From NCBI GenBank assembly GCA_030017355.1, contig JASEIR010000145.1, forward strand, positions 1 through 5,429: DNA of 5,429 nt, written 5' to 3'. A program made the translations under genes and the position numbers. This DNA is from Actinomycetota bacterium (GTDB lineage Bacteria > Actinomycetota > Aquicultoria > Aquicultorales > Aquicultoraceae). Numbering within the stretch: position 1 is the stretch's first letter; each line of letters begins with the position of its first letter. The notes under the pieces were generated by a model. That model searched no databases. It was not told where the DNA came from and worked only from the letters and a program-made list of their open reading frames with translations. Of this stretch, positions 1 through 5,429 are shown in pieces.

Positions 1-59
1 GGCATGACGGGATTTTGCAGTTTTATTCCAGCAAGATTAACGCTCAAGTTTATGTCCAT
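1..59 (-). CDS. pyrD: Dihydroorotate dehydrogenase (NAD+), catalytic subunit, class 1B; N-terminal 19 codons only
   Basis: Only the first 19 codons and two bases of the next are inside the window; the gene continues past the left edge. The visible peptide starts MDINLSVNLAGIKLQNPVMP (the last residue inferred from CC). It matches the usual N-terminus of class 1 PyrD proteins, where a short beta-hairpin with an LAG-I-L-NPV pattern precedes the FMN-binding TIM barrel. The start is the ATG at 59-57, with GGAG at 69-66 six bases upstream. The class 1B enzyme is a cytoplasmic PyrD2-PyrK2 heterotetramer that oxidises dihydroorotate to orotate on FMN and passes the electrons through PyrK to NAD+. 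The adjacent pyrK, 34 bases upstream, is the main reason to call class 1B rather than 1A. The catalytic cysteine and the FMN site lie outside the window and cannot be checked. Confidence 0.88.
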   Translation of the reverse strand, partial: MDINLSVNLAGIKLQNPVM

Positions 60-65
60 ACTTTG

Positions 66-70
66 CTCCA
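66..70 (-). promoter_or_regulatory. Shine-Dalgarno sequence of pyrD
   Basis: TGGAG on the minus strand, with GGAG ending six bases before the ATG at 59. It selects this ATG over an out-of-frame ATG at 73, which has no Shine-Dalgarno match and opens only a seven-codon frame. Confidence 0.75.
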
Positions 71-93
71 CATGCTAGTTATTCTTTAATTTA

Positions 94-864
94 CTAAGGC
101 CAAATTATATCCTGCGCATCAAACACCGGGCCATGCTGGCATACCATTTTATGGCCTTGTTTTGTGTTGTATGCACAACCTAAACATGCCCCTACACCAC
201 ACGCAAACTTAGCCTCTACCGAAACTTGACATTTAACTCCAAAATCATCCGCGGTCTCGGCTACTTTCTTTAGCATAGGTTCGGGACCGCACGCATAGAT
301 GATTTCCGGGCGCAGCTGATGAATTGTGCGGTTTAAAAGATCAACTACCGTTCCGTCATGCCCAAAGCTTCCGTCATCTGTGGCCGCATAGGTCATCTTC
401 CCCATGCGCTTGAAATCAATATAGCGCAACAGTTCAGTTTTTGTCCGAGCACCAATCATTGTAAAAAACTTAACGTGCTTGTTCGTAAGCTCTTCTGCAA
501 GATAAAGAAGTGGAGCAACACCAAGGCCGCCAGCAACAAGCAGCGCTGATCTGATCTGCTCTGAATATTCAAACCCATGGCCCAAGGGACCTATCACATC
601 CAGAGTATCATGCAGCTTCATTTTAGACAGCGCAGCTGTCCCTCTCCCAACAACCTTAAAAATAATTTCAAACGTTCGCCCAGGCATAACACGATGAATG
701 CTAAACGGCCTTCGAAGTATAAAATCCTCGTGTTCTCCGCAAAGGATATGAACAAACTGGCCAGGTTTTGCATGTTTAGAGATTTCAGGAGAAACTATTG
801 TCAAACTAACAACCCCTGGTATTACTTCTTCTCTTGCGATTATGTCTGCTTTTACCTGGAACAT
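94..864 (-). CDS. pyrK: Dihydroorotate dehydrogenase (NAD+), electron-transfer subunit PyrK
   Basis: This is the iron-sulfur flavoprotein partner of class 1B PyrD. It takes electrons from PyrD's FMN through a [2Fe-2S] cluster to FAD and then to NAD+, in the cytoplasm. Numbered from the ATG at 864 (256 aa, normal for the family), an N-terminal FAD-binding barrel carries RRPFS at 51-55. A nucleotide-binding domain follows, with GGLGVAPL at 112-119 and CGPEPM at 192-197. The C-terminal cluster cysteines are C222, C227, C230 and C242 (C-x4-C-x2-C-x11-C), all four present. The open frame extends four codons upstream to a TTG at 876. That TTG overlaps the strong GGAGAG at 874-869, which is well placed for the ATG at 864, so the ATG is chosen. 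It begins 14 bases after carB stops and ends with tandem TAG TAA stops, 34 bases before pyrD. Nothing is missing or broken. Confidence 0.96.
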   Translation of the reverse strand: MFQVKADIIAREEVIPGVVSLTIVSPEISKHAKPGQFVHILCGEHEDFILRRPFSIHRVMPGRTFEIIFKVVGRGTAALSKMKLHDTLDVIGPLGHGFEYSEQIRSALLVAGGLGVAPLLYLAEELTNKHVKFFTMIGARTKTELLRYIDFKRMGKMTYAATDDGSFGHDGTVVDLLNRTIHQLRPEIIYACGPEPMLKKVAETADDFGVKCQVSVEAKFACGVGACLGCAYNTKQGHKMVCQHGPVFDAQDIIWP

Positions 865-868
865 GGTA

Positions 869-874
869 CTCTCC
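869..874 (-). promoter_or_regulatory. Shine-Dalgarno sequence that sets the pyrK start
   Basis: GGAGAG on the minus strand, in the 14-base gap between the carB stop (881-879) and the pyrK ATG (864). GGAG sits six bases from the ATG. The alternative TTG start at 876 would overlap this site and has no Shine-Dalgarno sequence of its own at a normal distance, so the shorter pyrK is preferred. Confidence 0.8.
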
Positions 875-878
875 AATT

Positions 879-3800
879 CTAATCTAGACTGACGTTGGCC
901 TCAAGTTCTTCAACTTGAGAGGCCAAGTTTTGTGTATGGTAATCCTGAATAGCTCTTATATCCAGTTCTCCCTGCTTTAAGGCTTCAATGCCCTGAACTA
1001 CAGCTGTTGCAGCAGCTATTGTGGTTATGCACGGAACACCATATGCGGCCGCTGTGGTTCGTATCTCATATCCGTCAATTCTTGTACCCTTGCCCCAAGG
1101 TGTGTTTATTACTAAGCCCACCGTCTTATTTATTATAAGGTCGATAACGTTTGGCCGGCCTTCTTGAACTTTTTTAAGTCCTTCGGCTTCAACACCGTTT
1201 CTTAGCAGCATATTTGCTGTTCCTTTTGTTGCATATATTTTAAAGCCAAGCTCCTGGAGCCTTTTTGCCATAAATATTATCGATCTTTTATCACGATTGC
1301 GAACACTTATAAAAACACTTCCACTAGTTGGAAGGTCAAGGCCGGCACTTAACTGAGCTTTTGCAAACGCCTTACCAAAGGACTTATCAATTCCCATAAC
1401 TTCGCCTGTAGATTTCATCTCTGGCCCAAGTACTGTATCAACTCCAGGAAATCGGCCAAATGGCAAAACAGCTTCTTTAATCGAGATATGGTTAATTGGT
1501 GGGACCTCTAGATACCCCATATCTTCAAGCTTTTTGCCTACCATTACCTTTGCGGCAATTTTAGCAAGGGGCAAGCCTATTGATTTGCTCACGAACGGCA
1601 CTGTCCTTGATGCGCGAGGGTTAACTTCTAAGACATACACAATTTCATCCTGCACAGCGTATTGGATATTAAGAAGCCCTTTTACCTTTAGCTCTTTTGC
1701 TAGAAGAACCGTATAGTCTTTTATCTGATTTATAATGTCTTCGCTTAATGTATAGGGTGGTATAACACAGGCACTATCACCTGAGTGTACTCCTGCCTCC
1801 TCAATATGCTCCATAATAGCGCCAATTAAAACATCCTTCCCATCGCAAATTGCATCAACATCAACCTCTATAGCACCCTCTAAGAATTTATCGATCAAAA
1901 TCGGATGATCAGGCGATGCTTTTACTGCTTTTGCAATGTAAGATTCAAGCATTTCCTCAGAATAGACTATCTCCATTGCCCGGCCACCAAGGACATATGA
2001 TGGTCTTACTAAAACAGGAAAGCCTATCCTTCTTGCAACCTCAAGGGCCTCTTCATATGAGGTAGCAGTACCATTTGGCGGCTGGTTAATATTTAGGTTT
2101 CTTAGTAGTATCTCAAACCTTTTTCTATCCTCAGCCAAATCAATGCTATCTGGGGACGTCCCGATAATTGGAACACCAGCTTTACCAAGCGCTCCAGCCA
2201 GTTTCAACGGCGTCTGCCCGCCAAACTGTACAATAACACCAACTGGCTTTTCACGCTCCACTACGTTCATAACGTCTTCAAAGGTTAACGGTTCAAAATA
2301 AAGCCGATCGGATGTATCATAGTCGGTTGACACCGTCTCGGGATTGCAGTTTACCATTATCGTCTCATAGCCCTCCTCTTTGAGGGCAAACGACGCATGA
2401 ACACAGCAATAATCAAACTCTATACCTTGGCCTATTCTGTTTGGGCCACTACCAAGAATCATGATCTTGGGTTTGTCCGATTGTTTTACTTCGCATTCCG
2501 ATTCATATGTTGAGTAGTAATAAGGCGTATATGCCTCAAACTCGGCTCCACATGTATCAACGGTTTTAAATGTTGCTACTATCCCTGCTTTAGCCCGTCG
2601 CTCACGAATTGAAAGTTCGTCTGATCCCATAAGATAGGCCAGCTGGCGATCAGAGTAACCGTTCCTTTTCGCCTCCCTTAAAAGCTCATCTGGTATATCA
2701 GAAATCGTATACCTGGTTATCTCCTTCTCTAACTCAACTAGCTGCCGAATTTGATCAATAAACCAGGGGTCAATCTTTGTAAGTTCGTTGATTTTTTCTA
2801 TGTCAATGCCATTTTCAAGCGCATATTTTATATAAAAAAGTCTGTCTTGATTTGGGACTGCAAGTTTATTATTAAGCTGCTCAGGGTCAATCTCATCCTT
2901 GCCATCCGCTCCTAATCCATAACGGTCTATCTCAAGTGATCTCATTGCTTTCTGCAATGATTCTTTAAATGTGCGTCCAATTGCCATTACTTCGCCAACT
3001 GACTTCATCTTTGTTGTAAGCGTTGGGTCTGCTTCTGGGAACTTCTCAAATGCCCATCTCGGTACCTTGGTTACAACATAATCTATTGTTGGCTCAAAGG
3101 ATGCAGGCGTTTCTTTGGTAATATCATTTGCTATCTCATCAAGAGTATAGCCAACTGCAAGTTTTGCTGCCATCTTTGCAATTGGAAATCCTGTTGCTTT
3201 TGACGCTAGCGCTGAGCTTCGACTTACCCTGGGATTCATCTCTATAACAACCATTCGCCCATCCTCAGGATTAACGGCAAATTGGATATTCGACCCTCCA
3301 GTTTCAACGCCAATTTCGCGCATTATAGCAATTGAAGCATCGCGAAGCTGCTGATATTCAACATCGGTAAGGGTTTGGGCAGGAGCAACCGTTATGCTAT
3401 CGCCTGTATGAACACCCATTGGGTCAAAATTCTCAATCGAGCATATAATAACAACGTTATCATTAAGGTCGCGCATTACCTCAAGCTCGTACTCTTTCCA
3501 ACCAATAACCGATTCCTCAATAAGAAGCTCTGAAACCGGGCTAAGCAAAAGGCCGTTTGAGGCAATGCTTATGTATTCTTCTTTGTTAAAAGCTATACCG
3601 CCACCAGTACCGCCTAAAGTAAAGCTTGGACGAATTACCAACGGAAATCCAAACTTATCAGCAAGCTCAAGTGCATCGTTTAGGTTGTATGCAAAACCGC
3701 TTCTAGGAACCTCAAGGCCAATCCTTTCCATTGCTGCTTTAAACTCACTTCTATCCTCGGCTTTTCTGATAGCCTTAAGCTTAGCTCCAATTAGCTCAAC

Positions 3801-4136
3801 GCCATACCTATCGAGCACCCCGCTTTCAGCAAGCTCAACAGCAACATTTAAGCCGGTCTGACCACCAAGGGTTGGAAGAAGCGCCTGCGGCCTTTCTTTG
3901 GCAATAATTCTTTCAACAACCTCGGGTATGATCGGTTCGATATAGGTCCGATCAGCAAACTCGGGATCGGTCATAATAGTTGCCGGGTTACTGTTTACCA
4001 GCACAACTTCAAAACCATCTTCTTTTAATACCTTGCATGCCTGTGTTCCTGAATAATCGAACTCGCACGCTTGACCAATCACTATTGGCCCTGAGCCAAT
4101 TATTAGAATTTTTTTGATATCGTCCCGTCTTGGCAT
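879..4136 (-). CDS. carB: Carbamoyl-phosphate synthase large (synthetase) subunit
   Basis: CarB makes carbamoyl phosphate from bicarbonate, CarA-derived ammonia and two ATP, and supplies pyrimidine (and usually arginine) synthesis. The 1085 residues are close to the familiar 1073 of E. coli. Order: carboxyphosphate half with an ATP-grasp fold (about 1-400), oligomerisation domain (about 402-550), carbamoyl-phosphate half (about 553-935), MGS-like allosteric domain (about 936-1085). The two halves are an ancient internal duplication: GSGPIVIGQ at 14-22 mirrors GSGPNRIGQ at 562-570. ATP and metal ligands of the first half fall at E. coli positions: R129, R169, E208, E215, H243, Q285, E299, N301. 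The second half retains R711, E757, H785, Q825, E837 and N839, shifted by four. The ATG at 4136 lies five bases after the carA stop; the MPRRDDIKKILIIGSGP start is typical. No frame damage seen. The RIDGYEIR and PCITT stretch near 1019-1039 recalls actinobacterial CarB, from memory. Confidence 0.98.
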   Translation of the reverse strand: MPRRDDIKKILIIGSGPIVIGQACEFDYSGTQACKVLKEDGFEVVLVNSNPATIMTDPEFADRTYIEPIIPEVVERIIAKERPQALLPTLGGQTGLNVAVELAESGVLDRYGVELIGAKLKAIRKAEDRSEFKAAMERIGLEVPRSGFAYNLNDALELADKFGFPLVIRPSFTLGGTGGGIAFNKEEYISIASNGLLLSPVSELLIEESVIGWKEYELEVMRDLNDNVVIICSIENFDPMGVHTGDSITVAPAQTLTDVEYQQLRDASIAIMREIGVETGGSNIQFAVNPEDGRMVVIEMNPRVSRSSALASKATGFPIAKMAAKLAVGYTLDEIANDITKETPASFEPTIDYVVTKVPRWAFEKFPEADPTLTTKMKSVGEVMAIGRTFKESLQKAMRSLEIDRYGLGADGKDEIDPEQLNNKLAVPNQDRLFYIKYALENGIDIEKINELTKIDPWFIDQIRQLVELEKEITRYTISDIPDELLREAKRNGYSDRQLAYLMGSDELSIRERRAKAGIVATFKTVDTCGAEFEAYTPYYYSTYESECEVKQSDKPKIMILGSGPNRIGQGIEFDYCCVHASFALKEEGYETIMVNCNPETVSTDYDTSDRLYFEPLTFEDVMNVVEREKPVGVIVQFGGQTPLKLAGALGKAGVPIIGTSPDSIDLAEDRKRFEILLRNLNINQPPNGTATSYEEALEVARRIGFPVLVRPSYVLGGRAMEIVYSEEMLESYIAKAVKASPDHPILIDKFLEGAIEVDVDAICDGKDVLIGAIMEHIEEAGVHSGDSACVIPPYTLSEDIINQIKDYTVLLAKELKVKGLLNIQYAVQDEIVYVLEVNPRASRTVPFVSKSIGLPLAKIAAKVMVGKKLEDMGYLEVPPINHISIKEAVLPFGRFPGVDTVLGPEMKSTGEVMGIDKSFGKAFAKAQLSAGLDLPTSGSVFISVRNRDKRSIIFMAKRLQELGFKIYATKGTANMLLRNGVEAEGLKKVQEGRPNVIDLIINKTVGLVINTPWGKGTRIDGYEIRTTAAAYGVPCITTIAAATAVVQGIEALKQGELDIRAIQDYHTQNLASQVEELEANVSLD
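882..1331 (-). other. CarB C-terminal MGS-like allosteric domain (within carB)
   Basis: Residues about 936-1085 of CarB form the methylglyoxal-synthase-like fold that binds effectors such as UMP, IMP or ornithine in characterised enzymes. Visible landmarks are TKGT at 970-973, KVQEGRP at 989-995 and NTPWGKGT at 1011-1018. The threonine, lysine and asparagine that contact nucleotide in E. coli (T974, T977, K993, N1015) have counterparts at T970, T973, K989 and N1011. The position matching E. coli T1017 is a proline. Effector binding is therefore plausible, but which effector cannot be read from the sequence. Confidence 0.75.
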
Positions 4137-4138
4137 AA

Positions 4139-4151
4139 CCTCTACTTCTCC
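4139..4151 (-). promoter_or_regulatory. Ribosome binding region of carB, overlapping the carA stop codon
   Basis: Two purine-rich matches precede the carB ATG at 4136. GGAG at 4151-4148 is 11 bases away and inside the carA codons. AGAGG at 4143-4139 is only two bases away and includes part of the carA TAG. Neither has the usual 5-9 base spacing, and the carA stop is five bases from the carB start. This arrangement suggests that ribosomes finishing carA restart on carB, which fits the 1:1 CarA:CarB complex. The coupling is inferred; the spacing is seen. Confidence 0.5.
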
Positions 4152-5299
4152 ATCATTTCTATAAACTGGTCAAATAAATATCTTGCGTCGTGCGGTCCAG
4201 GAGCAGCTTCTGGATGATATTGCACTGAAAAAGCTGGGATTTCAAGACAACGCAATCCCTCAACCGTGCCGTCGTTTAAGTTGATATGCGTAACCTCAAT
4301 CTTTCCAAAATCACTATTTCCTGCCCAGCCACCCAGCGGGATGCTTTGCCCCACCTGCCATGGTTTTTCCTTGATATTTAAAGAGGCCGGGTCAACAGCA
4401 AACCCGTGATTCTGGCTTGTTATCTCAACCTTTCCATTCAAGAGATTCTTAACTGGTTGATTCCCGCCGCGATGCCCAAATTTCAGCTTGTAGGTCTTCC
4501 CGCCTATTGCAAGAGAGAGCAGCTGGTGACCAAGACAAATCCCGAAAATTGGTTTTTTACCAAGAAGTTTGCGAATGGTTTTAATTGCGTATGTTACTGC
4601 TGCCGGATCTCCAGGTCCGTTAGATAAAAAGATGCCGTCAGGCTTCATTGCCATAACTTCATCTGCAGATGTATTTGCTGGCACTACATCAACTCTACAG
4701 CCAGCATTTGCTAGGCAGCGCAAAATGTTCTTTTTTATACCATAATCAAAAGCAATAACTCTATATTTACCTTTCTCGGCCCAGGTGTATGGCCTATCTA
4801 CAGTAACGCCCTTCACTAAATCAATTCCAACTATGGAGGGAATATTCTTGGCTTTCTCTATTACTGCCGCTTCACTATCACCATCAACTGAAATCACGCC
4901 CCTCATTGCACCAACACTGCGGATGCGCCTTGTAAGGGCCCTGGTATCAACCCCCTCAATCCCAACAATCCCATTCTCACTTAAGAATTCCTGCAGCGAC
5001 CCCTCAGACCGCCAGTTACTGTAAATTGCTGAAGCCTCTCTAACTACAAAGCCTTCAACAAAGGGCTTTCTCGACTCATGATCAGCCTGGTTTATGCCAT
5101 AATTTCCAATAAGTGGATAGGTCATTGTAACAATTTGCCCTGCGTATGATGGATCGGTCAAAATTTCTTGATAGCCAGTCATGCTGGTATTAAAAACAAC
5201 CTCCCCACTTGTTTCACCAACCGCACCAAAGCCATAGCCATAAAATACAGTTCCGTCTTCAAGTGCAAGAATTGCCTTTTTTCTATTTAACATACTCAT
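4142..5299 (-). CDS. carA: Carbamoyl-phosphate synthase small (glutaminase) subunit
   Basis: CarA hydrolyses glutamine and channels ammonia to CarB in the cytoplasmic CarA-CarB complex. Numbered from the ATG at 5299 (385 aa, usual size), the CarA-specific N-terminal domain has LEDGTVFYGYGFGA at 13-26 and TSMTGYQEILTDPSY at 38-52. A class I glutamine amidotransferase domain follows with FDYGIKKN at 184-191, SNGPGDP at 226-232 and the nucleophile C255 in GICLGHQ. H362 and E364 in QYHPEA complete the triad. The frame is open to a GTG at 5353, but those 18 extra residues are basic, unlike CarA, and encoded by the repetitive leader. GAGGAA at 5310-5305 fits the ATG at 5299. A second ATG at 5293 (MLNRKK) is possible but less well spaced. 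Residues about 308-327 look like an extra loop between C255 and H362. The stop is five bases before carB. Confidence 0.97.
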   Translation of the reverse strand: MSMLNRKKAILALEDGTVFYGYGFGAVGETSGEVVFNTSMTGYQEILTDPSYAGQIVTMTYPLIGNYGINQADHESRKPFVEGFVVREASAIYSNWRSEGSLQEFLSENGIVGIEGVDTRALTRRIRSVGAMRGVISVDGDSEAAVIEKAKNIPSIVGIDLVKGVTVDRPYTWAEKGKYRVIAFDYGIKKNILRCLANAGCRVDVVPANTSADEVMAMKPDGIFLSNGPGDPAAVTYAIKTIRKLLGKKPIFGICLGHQLLSLAIGGKTYKLKFGHRGGNQPVKNLLNGKVEITSQNHGFAVDPASLNIKEKPWQVGQSIPLGGWAGNSDFGKIEVTHINLNDGTVEGLRCLEIPAFSVQYHPEAAPGPHDARYLFDQFIEMMEK

Positions 5300-5304
5300 A
5301 TCTG

Positions 5305-5310
5305 TTCCTC
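5305..5310 (-). promoter_or_regulatory. Shine-Dalgarno sequence that sets the carA start
   Basis: GAGGAA on the minus strand, five bases before the ATG at 5299. It lies within an 8-mer, CGAGGAAC (5311-5304), that occurs a second time 22 bases upstream at 5333-5326, where no start codon follows at a usable distance. Confidence 0.75.
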
Positions 5311-5330
5311 GTCTCTTGTGCCCTCGTTCC

Positions 5331-5351
5331 TCGGAAATCCGACCGACGACC
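5331..5351. repeat. Degenerate direct repeat, copy 1 (carA leader)
   Basis: On the plus strand this copy begins with the imperfect palindrome TCGGAAATCCGA (5331-5342) and continues into CCGACCGACGACC (5339-5351). Copy 2 at 5368-5387 has the same TCGGA start and CCGACCGCAGACC, giving a 13-base block with two mismatches at a period of 36. Both copies are followed by ACTACTAT, immediately here and 19 bases later for copy 2. The unit is more GC-rich than the flanking genes. Confidence 0.5.
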
Positions 5352-5359
5352 ACTACTAT
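5352..5359. repeat. 8-bp direct repeat ACTACTAT, copy 1
   Basis: Plus-strand ACTACTAT abutting the hairpin at 5360-5376. An identical copy is at 5407-5414, and the shorter ACTACT recurs at 5424-5429 on the window edge. The 47 bases between the two 8-mers hold the hairpin. This could be a target-site duplication or part of the larger leader repeat; an 8-mer match in 130 bases could also be chance. Confidence 0.35.
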
Positions 5360-5376
5360 GGGCTCCTTCGGAGCCC
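5360..5376. repeat. Perfect inverted repeat / hairpin in the carA leader
   Basis: GGGCTCC-TTC-GGAGCCC on the plus strand, a 7-bp perfect stem with a 3-base loop. In the carA transcript it reads GGGCUCC-GAA-GGAGCCC. No U-run follows it in either direction, so it is not an intrinsic terminator. It lies about 60 bases upstream of the carA start codon. Confidence 0.65.
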
Positions 5377-5387
5377 GACCGCAGACC
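5368..5387. repeat. Degenerate direct repeat, copy 2 (carA leader)
   Basis: Partner of the copy at 5331-5351. It shares TCGGA and the CCGACCGnnGACC block (here 5375-5387) and begins inside the hairpin, whose right arm supplies its first bases. It is followed by GCCGC and an A-rich stretch before ACTACTAT at 5407. Confidence 0.5.
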
Positions 5388-5406
5388 GCCGCAAAAGAAA
5401 TTAAAA

Positions 5407-5414
5407 ACTACTAT
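5407..5414. repeat. 8-bp direct repeat ACTACTAT, copy 2
   Basis: Identical to 5352-5359 and 55 bases from it, in the AT-rich part of the leader. It overlaps the candidate -10 element on the minus strand. Confidence 0.35.
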
Positions 5415-5415
5415 A
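5410..5415 (-). promoter_or_regulatory. Possible -10 element for the carA operon
   Basis: TATAGT on the minus strand matches the bacterial -10 consensus at five of six positions. A transcript starting seven bases downstream would begin at 5402 with AAUUUC and carry a leader of about 103 bases. The matching -35 box would fall beyond the right edge, so the promoter cannot be confirmed. The region is AT-rich and such matches arise easily. Confidence 0.22.
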
Positions 5416-5429
5416 TAGCTTTAACTACT

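Noticed and set aside
50..73. A seven-codon minus-strand ORF (MWSKVWT) between pyrK and pyrD, overlapping the pyrD start
   Set aside because: It has no Shine-Dalgarno sequence and overlaps the pyrD ribosome binding site out of frame. Nothing suggests it is translated.
60..93. Terminator or promoter in the pyrK-pyrD gap
   Set aside because: The 34 bases are AT-rich with no stem-loop and no paired -35/-10 elements. The gap holds only a redundant stop after pyrK and the pyrD Shine-Dalgarno sequence.
865..876. A TTG start for pyrK at 876
   Set aside because: The TTG is part of the Shine-Dalgarno region for the ATG at 864, and the four extra residues have no counterpart in PyrK proteins I recall.
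358..882. Plus-strand open frames opposite pyrK (358-549 and 577-882)
   Set aside because: They lie wholly antisense to a well-supported gene, show no recognisable domain, and are rich in residues expected from reading a gene backwards.
3565..3861. Plus-strand 98-codon open frame opposite carB
   Set aside because: It is serine- and leucine-rich low-complexity protein, as expected of the complementary strand of the conserved ATP-grasp region, with no independent coding evidence.
5300..5353. An 18-codon N-terminal extension of carA starting at the GTG at 5353
   Set aside because: It is translated from the repeat-rich leader, gives a basic sequence unlike any CarA start, and bypasses a well-placed GAGGAA and ATG at 5299. 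A GGAG nine bases before the GTG lies inside the hairpin stem.
5393..5407. T-rich minus-strand run in the leader as the tail of an attenuator terminator
   Set aside because: The 20 or so visible bases before it are AT-rich with no GC stem. The GC hairpin lies downstream of the run, the wrong side for a terminator.
5209..5418. Plus-strand 69-codon open frame across the carA start and leader
   Set aside because: It is antisense to the CarA N-terminus and the repeat leader. The start lacks a convincing ribosome site and the product resembles nothing I know.
5300..5429. PyrR-type RNA binding site in the carA leader
   Set aside because: I looked for the conserved loop resembling UCCAGAGAGG with its flanking stem and saw none in the visible 130 bases. 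The leader may continue beyond the window, so this only excludes the visible part.

Overview
The window holds most of a de novo pyrimidine biosynthesis operon, read entirely from the minus strand. In transcription order it contains a 5' leader (about 5300-5429), carA (small, glutamine-hydrolysing subunit of carbamoyl-phosphate synthetase), carB (large, synthetase subunit), pyrK (FAD/[2Fe-2S] electron-transfer subunit of NAD-dependent dihydroorotate dehydrogenase), and the first 19 codons of pyrD (its catalytic subunit), which runs off the left edge. The gaps are 5, 14 and 34 bases, and no terminator-like structure separates the genes, so one polycistronic mRNA is the simplest reading.

The products cover two steps. 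CarA releases ammonia from glutamine. CarB combines it with bicarbonate and two ATP to make carbamoyl phosphate. PyrD with PyrK oxidises dihydroorotate to orotate and passes the electrons to NAD+, so this form does not need a respiratory quinone and suits anaerobic or fermentative life. The other pathway genes (pyrB, pyrC, pyrE, pyrF) are not visible and may lie on either side.

The carA-carB-pyrK-pyrD order is the one familiar from Firmicutes and from some anaerobic Actinobacteria. G+C looks moderate by eye, below that of typical high-GC Actinobacteria. Several protein details, such as the MPRRxDI start and the RIDGYEIR and PCITT motifs of CarB and the PAFSVQYHPEAAPGPHDA tail of CarA, look actinobacterial to me. 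A deep-branching anaerobic actinobacterium is my best guess and a Firmicute the alternative. This rests on remembered family patterns, not a search.

The coding part is ordinary. Key catalytic and ligand residues are present in every gene and no frameshift is seen. For two genes the longest open frame overextends the N-terminus: carA should start at 5299 (385 aa) and pyrK at 864 (256 aa), each with a good Shine-Dalgarno sequence. The least explained DNA is the leader of carA. It is a mosaic of short repeats: two degenerate copies of a GC-rich unit, a perfect 7-bp hairpin, and a duplicated 8-mer whose downstream copy is the carA ribosome binding site. CarA also has an apparent loop insertion of about 20 residues. 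I found no convincing undescribed system here.
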